Shown: positions 26,559-33,724 of the stretch, piece by piece
How the letters are laid out: every line of letters starts with the position of its first letter
How positions within the stretch are numbered: position 1 is the first letter of the stretch
Source of the DNA: Halothiobacillus sp. 35-54-62
GTDB taxonomy: Bacteria; Pseudomonadota; Gammaproteobacteria; Halothiobacillales; Halothiobacillaceae
Reading direction: 5' to 3'
DNA: 33,724 nucleotides
Assembly (NCBI GenBank): GCA_002281295.1
Contig: NCFS01000010.1
Span: forward strand, 1 to 33,724
Program-made: the position numbers and the translations under genes
The notes under the pieces: model-generated
Databases searched by the model: none
Told to the model about the DNA's origin: nothing
What the model saw: the letters and a program-made list of their open reading frames with translations, nothing else

Positions 26559-27838
26559 CCGCCGCACAAGCCCCGCTCAATCGCCCCGATTCCGCCACAC
26601 CGCCGCCTGCCTTTTTAAAAAAATCTAAATCGAGCCGGCCATTGCTGTGGCTCGCGGTGCTTGTGATTATTGCGGGCCTAATTTTTGGCTATACCCAATT
26701 TAAAAATCAGAGCAATCAAGCCCCAGCGTATATCACCCAGCCGGCCACGCGGGGGGATTTGACCGTCACCGTAACCGCAACCGGTACGCTGGCACCAACC
26801 AATCAGGTGGATGTGGGTATTGAGGTTTCGGGCACGGTTAAAGAGGTGCTCGTCGATTTCAACGATAAAGTGACCATCGGTGAACCCTTGGCGCGCATTG
26901 ATCCCACCAAACTCGAGGCTCAGTTACGCCAAACCACGGCCGCCTTGGCCGCCGCCAAAGCCAAAGTGCTGCAAATCCAATCCACCGTTTTAGAATCCAA
27001 AAACCAACTGGCACGGCTAGAACAGGTGCATAAAATGAGCGGGGGCAAAGTGCCCTCGCAGCTGGAGCTTGATGGCGCCCGCGCTAATGCCGCCCGCGCC
27101 CGCGCCGATTTGGTGAGTGCGCAAGCCAGTGTCGAGCAAACGCAAGCGGTGCTTAATGCCAACCGAAGCGATTTATCCAAAACCGTGGTGCGCTCCCCCA
27201 TTAATGGCATTGTGCTCAATCGCAATGTGGAGCCGGGGCAAACCATTGCCGCCACATTTCAAGCGCCCGTTTTGTTTACCTTGGCTGAAAATTTAGCCCA
27301 GATGGAATTGCAAGTCGATGTCGATGAAGCCGATGTCGGCCAAGTGCACGCGGGGCAAACGGCCCACTTCACCGTGGATGCTTATCCCGATCGTGAATTT
27401 GATGCCAAAGTGACCCAAGTCCGCTTTGGCTCGCAAACCGTTTCGGGCGTGGTGACCTACAAAACCATTCTCACCGTCGATAACCAAGACTTGCTGCTGC
27501 GCCCCGGCATGACGGCCACGGCGCAAATTATTGTGAGCCAAGATAAAAATGTGTTGCTGGTGCCCAATGCGGCGCTGCGCTTTACCCCCGAGCCGCAAAC
27601 AGCGGCTAAAAGCAATGCGGGGTTTATCGCCAGCATGATTCCCCGCCCGCCCAGTGCCAAAAACATAGCGGTACCCACGCCCGGCACAGGGCAACACGTT
27701 TGGATTCTGCACGCGGGGCAACCCGTGGCTATCGCGGTAACGGCCCTTCGCACCGATGGGCTCAAAACCGCGATTGCAGGCGATGACATTGAGCCCGGCA
27801 CCCCGTTAATTATCGATCGGGCAGAGCCAGCCAAATGA
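26555..27838 (+). CDS. MacA-like periplasmic adaptor (membrane fusion protein)
   Basis: A 427-aa HlyD/MacA-type adaptor that links the inner membrane ABC transporter with the outer membrane channel. It has a single N-terminal membrane anchor (about residues 29-46, LLWLAVLVIIAGLIFGY). A lipoyl half-motif (VDVGIEVSGTVKEVLVDFNDKVTIGEPLARID) and an alpha-hairpin coiled coil (about 110-200) follow, then the second lipoyl half (VVRSPINGIVLNRNVEPGQTIAATFQAP) and beta-barrel and membrane-proximal domains with LRPGMTATAQIIV. It overlaps both neighbours by 4 bases. Compared with E. coli MacA it is longer by an insertion near 345-375 (QTAAKSNAGFIASMIPRPP). Confidence 0.94.
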   Translation: MTAAQAPLNRPDSATPPPAFLKKSKSSRPLLWLAVLVIIAGLIFGYTQFKNQSNQAPAYITQPATRGDLTVTVTATGTLAPTNQVDVGIEVSGTVKEVLVDFNDKVTIGEPLARIDPTKLEAQLRQTTAALAAAKAKVLQIQSTVLESKNQLARLEQVHKMSGGKVPSQLELDGARANAARARADLVSAQASVEQTQAVLNANRSDLSKTVVRSPINGIVLNRNVEPGQTIAATFQAPVLFTLAENLAQMELQVDVDEADVGQVHAGQTAHFTVDAYPDREFDAKVTQVRFGSQTVSGVVTYKTILTVDNQDLLLRPGMTATAQIIVSQDKNVLLVPNAALRFTPEPQTAAKSNAGFIASMIPRPPSAKNIAVPTPGTGQHVWILHAGQPVAIAVTALRTDGLKTAIAGDDIEPGTPLIIDRAEPAK

Positions 27839-28556
27839 GCGCGCAGCCCACGGCCTTTGATGCGCCCCTCATTGAGCTAAGCGGCGTTACAAAATCGTAT
27901 GGTTCAGGCAGTGCATCAATGCAGGCCTTGCGCGGGGTGGATTTAACCATCCACCAAGGGGAATTTGTCGCCATTATGGGCGCCAGTGGTTCGGGCAAAA
28001 GTACGATCATGAATATCATCGGCTGCTTGGATACCCCCACGACCGGCAGCTACCGCTTTAAGGGGATCGCGGTCGAGCAATTGGATCGCAACCAACGCGC
28101 CCAATTGCGCCGCTATGAATTAGGCTTTGTTTTTCAAGGGTTTAATTTACTCTCGCGCACCTCAGCGCTAGAGAATGTCGAGCTACCGCTCATCTACCGT
28201 GGCTTGCCCAATGCCGAACGCCGCCAGCTTGCATTGAATGCCTTGGCAACCGTGGGGCTCAATGGCTGGGCCAGCCACACGCCAAGCGAGCTTTCGGGCG
28301 GCCAGCAGCAGCGCGTGGCCATTGCGCGCGCCATTGTGACGCAACCGGCTGTGTTGCTGGCCGATGAGCCCACCGGCAACCTCGATTCTGCCCGCAGTGT
28401 TGAAGTGATGGAAATGATTACCCGCTTTAATCAAGAATCGGGCATTACCGTGGTGATGGTGACCCACGAACCGGATATGGCCGCATTTGCAAGCCGCGTG
28501 GTGCATTTTCACGATGGCTTGGTAGCAAGCGATAAACGGCAAGCGGGGGTCGCCTC

Positions 28557-28560
<4 letters not shown>
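27835..28560 (+). CDS. MacB-like ABC transporter ATP-binding protein
   Basis: A 241-aa ATPase of the MacB/LolD class. It has Walker [10 protein letters not shown] (about 44-52), Q-loop FVFQGFNLL, signature [14 protein letters not shown], Walker [14 protein letters not shown], and the H-loop in [13 protein letters not shown]. In E. coli MacB this domain is fused to the permease; here it is a separate gene overlapping the next by 4 bases. The class works by mechanotransmission, driving a periplasmic partner rather than moving substrate across the inner membrane. Confidence 0.96.
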
Positions 28561-29762
<1,202 letters not shown>

Positions 29763-29775
29763 CCCCCAAGCCAAA

Positions 29776-29800
29776 GCTGGGCACCGCCGAGCGAGGCGGG
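29776..29800. terminator. Weak possible terminator after the efflux operon
   Basis: CCGCC and GGCGG around GAGCGA form a 5-bp stem in the 47-base gap between convergent stop codons, followed by GTTAAATTT. The U run is poor, so this is only a candidate. Confidence 0.25.
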
Positions 29801-29809
29801 TTAAATTTC

Positions 29810-31033
29810 TTAAAGATTACCCGCTTGCACGCCTTCATCGGTACCCGCCGCGAACGTTAGTTGGGCGACATTATCTCGGGCAAAAAAGCCCTGAAAACTG
29901 CCAAAGCGCTGCACATATTCAATGATGAGCGATGAATACTCTGAGGCCGACGAGAAAATTTGTTTCAAACCTTCTTCCCGCGAACCCACCGTATCGAGCA
30001 AGAACCGTTTGCCCTGTGAAGAAATGGCGCCCACCGCAAAATCAATATTTTCCATACCATTGGTTTGGCCATCGGCTACGGTGAGGGCCATGTGATGCAA
30101 GCGCGGGCCATAGTTACGTACAAAATTTTCGGTGGGGCTAGGCAATTTATCCAAATGATTCACGCAATACGGGGTGTTGTTTGCGGTGAATACTTTGGCC
30201 GGCGAGCTGGATTCCGGCGCGCCCCGCACATTTTTAGTGACATTGGTCGATGAGTTTTGATCTTTAATATCGTAACTGCCCCAATAGTAATAGCTTGATA
30301 ACGCTAAGTATTCGAGCAGGGCTGCCTCACGGTTTTGGCTATACACGCGGGTGGCCAAGTGGTCGATCGGTAAGATCATGTCTTTAATGCCAATGTATTC
30401 TTGCATCGCTTTGCCGCGCTCATAAGCCGCTTGCGCCTCGGGCATAATCAGTGAAAATCCATGCTGATACACGCGAAGACCCTCTGGCGAGCGCTCCATA
30501 TAGCCGACAACGTTATGGGTATACGGCGAGGGCTTGGAGATGCTCATGTTCAAAGGTAAATCGAGCTCGGCCAATTGCCCCATGGTTAAAAACCGAAATT
30601 CTCGCTCTTGCTGCATCGCCACCACGTCATAGCGGTTGGTTACGCGCAATATTTCGCCCAAATAGCGGCTGTGCGGGCGGCGGGCGCCCACGGGGTATTG
30701 GTCATTAAGGCTGCGAAATAAATCGCTGTAGTCGGGGTCTTTGATTTCGCGCAATAAAATATCGGGCGAGTTCATGTCGATGCGCAAAATATGCGTCATG
30801 TGTTTGGTGCTATCGAGCGTAACCAGATAGTGATACGGCGTCATTAATGCCAGCTCAGAAATATACTCAAGCGATTTACCCGGCTCGACCGCAATTACTA
30901 AGGCTTCGATACCCCCGATCATTTCGGTTAGGCCGCTGCGATCCCGCTCGGCGAGCACCCGCGTGACATATTCTTCAAAAAATGCCGAATTTTGCTTATC
31001 GCCAAATCGCTGAAAACTATTGGAATCGAACAT
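29810..31033 (-). CDS. HPPD-like vicinal-oxygen-chelate protein with unknown N-terminal half
   Basis: A 407-aa protein. Residues about 220-395 look like the catalytic domain of 4-hydroxyphenylpyruvate dioxygenase. IDHLATRV gives the first metal His (H225), RLHHMALTV the second (H314), and LIIEYVQRFG the Glu (E372); GLKQIFSSAS before it and SFQGFFARDN after it fit the LLQIF and QGFGxGN blocks of HPPD. The N-terminal 200 residues do not look like the usual non-catalytic VOC domain and are not recognised, so the substrate is unlikely to be assumed as hydroxyphenylpyruvate. No signal peptide is present. GAGAGGAAC precedes the ATG. It lies 32 bases after the DUF2126 gene in the same direction, so the two may be co-transcribed. 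No tyrosine catabolism gene is nearby. Confidence 0.7.
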   Translation of the reverse strand: MFDSNSFQRFGDKQNSAFFEEYVTRVLAERDRSGLTEMIGGIEALVIAVEPGKSLEYISELALMTPYHYLVTLDSTKHMTHILRIDMNSPDILLREIKDPDYSDLFRSLNDQYPVGARRPHSRYLGEILRVTNRYDVVAMQQEREFRFLTMGQLAELDLPLNMSISKPSPYTHNVVGYMERSPEGLRVYQHGFSLIMPEAQAAYERGKAMQEYIGIKDMILPIDHLATRVYSQNREAALLEYLALSSYYYWGSYDIKDQNSSTNVTKNVRGAPESSSPAKVFTANNTPYCVNHLDKLPSPTENFVRNYGPRLHHMALTVADGQTNGMENIDFAVGAISSQGKRFLLDTVGSREEGLKQIFSSASEYSSLIIEYVQRFGSFQGFFARDNVAQLTFAAGTDEGVQAGNL

Positions 31034-31065
31034 GAGTTCCTCTCTTGCTAAGTCGTATCAAAAAA

Positions 31066-33724
31066 TTAACGCGGCTGCCAACGCAAATCGAGCGTGAGCG
31101 GAAAACGGGGATTTAAGCGCTCGGGGTGCAAAATATATTGCCCCGGCGTGTGGCCGTGCTCCCAAAACCGCGAGCGGCGGCGCGCTTCTGCTTCATTGGC
31201 ATTCACCGGGAACAGCTCATACCCGCGCCCGCCCGGGTGGCTGACATGGTAGGTGCAGCCGCCCACGGCCCGATCATTCCAGCCATCAATCAAATCAAAA
31301 GTGAGCGGCGCTTGCACCCCAATGGTGGGATGCAATGCCGAATACGGCGCCCAGGCTTTAAAGCGCACGCCGGCCACATATTCTCCCGGCACACCGGTGG
31401 GGTGCAGTGGCACTCTGCGGCCATTACAGGCCACATGATGGCGATTACCAATGAGGCCACGCACTTTGATTTGCACCCGCTCAATAGAAGAATCGACATA
31501 ACGGGCGGTGCCGCCGGCGGCCATCTCTTCACCCAATACGTGCCAAGGTTCGATGGCTTGACGCACTTCGAGCGTCACGCCTTCATAGCTTACGGTGCCG
31601 TAGCGGGGGAACCGGAACTCTAAAAACGGCACAAACCACGCGTCATCCAAGGCATAACCCGCCTCGCGCAGATCATGGCAAATATCCTGCATATCCTGTT
31701 CGATAAAATGCGGCAGCATAAAACGATCATGCAGCGCGGTGCCCCAATCAACCAATTGGCCGCGATAGGGATTTTTCCAAAAACGGGCAACCAAGGCGCG
31801 CAACAACACCGATTGCACCAGATTCATACGCTCGTGCGGCGGCATTTCAAAGGCACGCAGCTCTAAAATACCCAAGCGTCCTGTCGAAGAATCGGGTGAA
31901 TAGAGTTTGTCGATACAAAACTCCGCCCGATGCGTATTACCGGTTAAATCGACCAGCATGTGCCGAAGCAAGCGATCAATCATCCACGGCTGCTCGGATA
32001 TTTGCCCCGGCGGGAACTGTAAATCCAATTGTTGAAAGGCAATTTCAAGCTCGCCCAAGGTGTCATCACGCGCCTCATCCACGCGCGGCGCTTGGCTGGT
32101 GGGGCCAATAAATTGCCCCGAAAATAAATACGATAACGCGGGGTGCTGCTGCCAATAGGTGAGCAAACTTTTTAATAAATCGGGTCGCCGTAAAAACGGG
32201 CTATCGGCCGGGGTGGCGCCACCTAAAGTGACATGATTACCGCCCCCCGTGCCGGTATGCCGGCCATCGAGCATGAATTTTTCCGCGCCTAACCGCGCAT
32301 AACGCGCCGCTTCATAGAGCTGGTGCATGTTGCGCTCAAGCTCATCCCAAGTGCTAACGGGGTGGATGTTTACTTCAATCACCCCCGGATCTGGCGTAAC
32401 CGACAACGATTGCAGCCGCGCATCACGCGGCGGGGCGTAGCCTTCCATCCGAATTGGTTGTTTTAAGGTTTTGGCGCAATATTCAATTGCGGCGACTAAA
32501 TCGAGCCAGGATTCTAAGGTGGTTAAAGGCGGCATAAACACATATAAAATGCCGTTTCGCACCTCAAGAGCCAAGGCCGTATGAATCACTTCATGCGGGT
32601 TAATCGGCGGCAAAACCGGCGATGGCGCCACAAGCTTGGGGTTGATTGGCGTGCGGGGGTAATCGCCCAGCACTTGGCGCGCGGCATACGGATCCACGGG
32701 GAAATCCACGGGCTGCGCTTTGGGATCAACCCACGGCAAGCTATCGAGCGGCAGGCGTAACCCCAGCGGGGAATCGCCCCCTAACAAGAATAAACGCTCG
32801 GTTTTAAGCGGCCATAAGCTCGATTGCCAGATAATTTTTTCAGCCATCTGCGCTTTAAGCGGCAACACATAACCGATGGTTTCACCCAGGCCCGTGCGTA
32901 ATTTACGCGCCAGCTGCCCGCGTGTGCTGGCATCGCTCAACTTGGCTTTAACCGGATCAATATTCACCGGCAAGGCGGCCTCCATCGTTAAGGCGATGAG
33001 CGGGTCTTCATACGCGGCAATCACATAATCGGTTGAAAGCTGTAAGCGGGAGGCGAGCAAATGCGCAAAATGATAGGCACGCGCCTTAGGTATTGCTTGG
33101 GGTATTGCTTGGGGTGGGCTGGCCGGAATCGCTGCCCCTACGCTGGCAGGGCTGGCAGCAGGCGAAACGGGCTCGTTTGCAAGCAAAGCGGCATCGTGCC
33201 ATACCGGTTTGCCATCAAGCCGCCAATACACACTCAAGGCCCAGCGGGGCAAGGGTTCGCCGGGGTACCATTTACCTTGGCCAAAATACCGCAAGCCCCC
33301 CGGGGCAAAGCGATCGCACAGGCGTTGCATTAAATTTTGTGCCAGTGCCCATTTTTGTTCGCCCAGCGCCGCGATATTCCATTCGGGCGCATCCATGTTA
33401 TCGAGCGCGACAAAAGTGGGCTCCCCGCCTTGGGTTAGGCGCACATCGCCTTGGTGCAATTCTTGGTCAATCGCGCGACCTAAACTTTGCACCGCCTGCC
33501 ATTGCTGCCAACAAACCCGAGGTGGCATCAAGCCCCACCCAGCCCGCACCGGGAATATAAGCCTCGCACCAGGCGTGCAAATCGGTGAAATCTGCCGTGG
33601 GCCCGGCAGGGCCATCAATCGGCTGTTCATCGGCAACCAACTGGATGAGATAGCCCGAAACAAAGCGCGATGCAATCCCTAAGTGCCGCAAGGCTTGCAC
33701 TAACAGCCAAGCGCTATCGCGGCA
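31066..33724 (-). pseudogene. Transglutaminase-like/DUF2126 protein, frameshifted and cut by the window edge
   Basis: A large two-domain protein of the transglutaminase-like plus DUF2126 family, running off the right edge. The 5' part (33724 to about 33510) starts at the catalytic Cys codon ([16 protein letters not shown]) and shows the His in [15 protein letters not shown] and the Asp in [13 protein letters not shown]. It then runs into a TGA at 33467. The DUF2126 part continues in another frame from about 33507 ([17 protein letters not shown], then GDVRLTQGGEPTFVALD) to the stop at 31066, and includes the conserved HVTLGGATPADSPFL, FSGQFIGPTSQAPRVDEARDD, NTHRAEFCIDKLYSPDSSTG and EPWHVLGEE. 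Intact homologues, as I recall them, carry several dozen residues between the two parts; these are missing here. Either the gene is inactivated or the assembly lost a piece. Confidence 0.75.
33091..33114. repeat. Two tandem copies of a 12-bp unit
   Basis: TATTGCTTGGGG occurs twice head to tail (33091-33102, 33103-33114) and encodes the repeated A-I-P-Q in a Pro/Ala-rich stretch of the DUF2126 protein. Being in frame (12 bases), copy changes would not break the gene. Confidence 0.8.

Noticed and set aside
33209-33682. Overlapping 155-157 codon plus-strand frames near the right edge
   Set aside because: Complement of the transglutaminase/DUF2126 gene; the minus-strand frames carry the conserved motifs.

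Overview
The window looks like chromosomal DNA of a gammaproteobacterium with moderate GC content. Supporting signs are a DarP (YjgA) homologue, a gatCAB amidotransferase operon, an mreBCD operon of E. coli type, the C5-pathway enzyme HemL, and an OprC/NosA-type copper receptor. I cannot place it to genus from the sequence alone. I see no tRNA, rRNA, CRISPR array, transposase or prophage gene.

Left part (1-14750, all minus strand). In transcription order the genes are gatC, gatA, gatB, hslO, a very large phosphorylase-kinase-like GH15-fold protein, glk, thiE, hemL, glmS, darP and ugd. The 5' end of a PAS-domain gene follows at the window edge. Several junctions are 4-base start/stop overlaps (gatA/gatB, gatB/hslO, glk/thiE) and the other gaps are short, so much of this may be one long transcription unit. 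It joins Gln/Asn-tRNA charging and redox chaperoning to sugar phosphate chemistry (glk, glmS, ugd), thiamine and haem precursor synthesis, and ribosome assembly.

Middle part (14751-18471). A 424-base divergent intergenic region separates gatC from the rod-shape operon mreB-mreC-mreD. That operon converges on a gcvH-dgkA pair whose stop and start codons overlap.

Accessory part (18472-24922). A 360-base leader with an inverted repeat precedes a TonB-dependent copper receptor that keeps the CxxxM and HxM copper ligands known from OprC. A strong bidirectional terminator separates it from a convergent sigma-54 activator that has no receiver domain and carries GAFTSA in place of GAFTGA. Then come a periplasmic PrxQ/Bcp peroxiredoxin, mscL, an aldo/keto reductase and an unrecognised acidic 177-aa protein.

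Right part (25068-33724). A four-gene, translationally coupled tripartite efflux operon (outer membrane lipoprotein, MacA-like adaptor, ATPase, FtsX-type permease) converges on two minus-strand genes. One is a 407-aa protein whose C-terminal half matches the catalytic domain of 4-hydroxyphenylpyruvate dioxygenase, with its H-H-E metal ligands, behind an N-terminal half I do not recognise. The other is a transglutaminase/DUF2126 gene that changes frame and seems to lack a linker segment, so it is either broken or misassembled.

Best candidates for something undescribed are the HPPD-like protein beside the DUF2126 gene, the phosphorylase-kinase-like protein upstream of glucokinase, and the copper-receptor leader.
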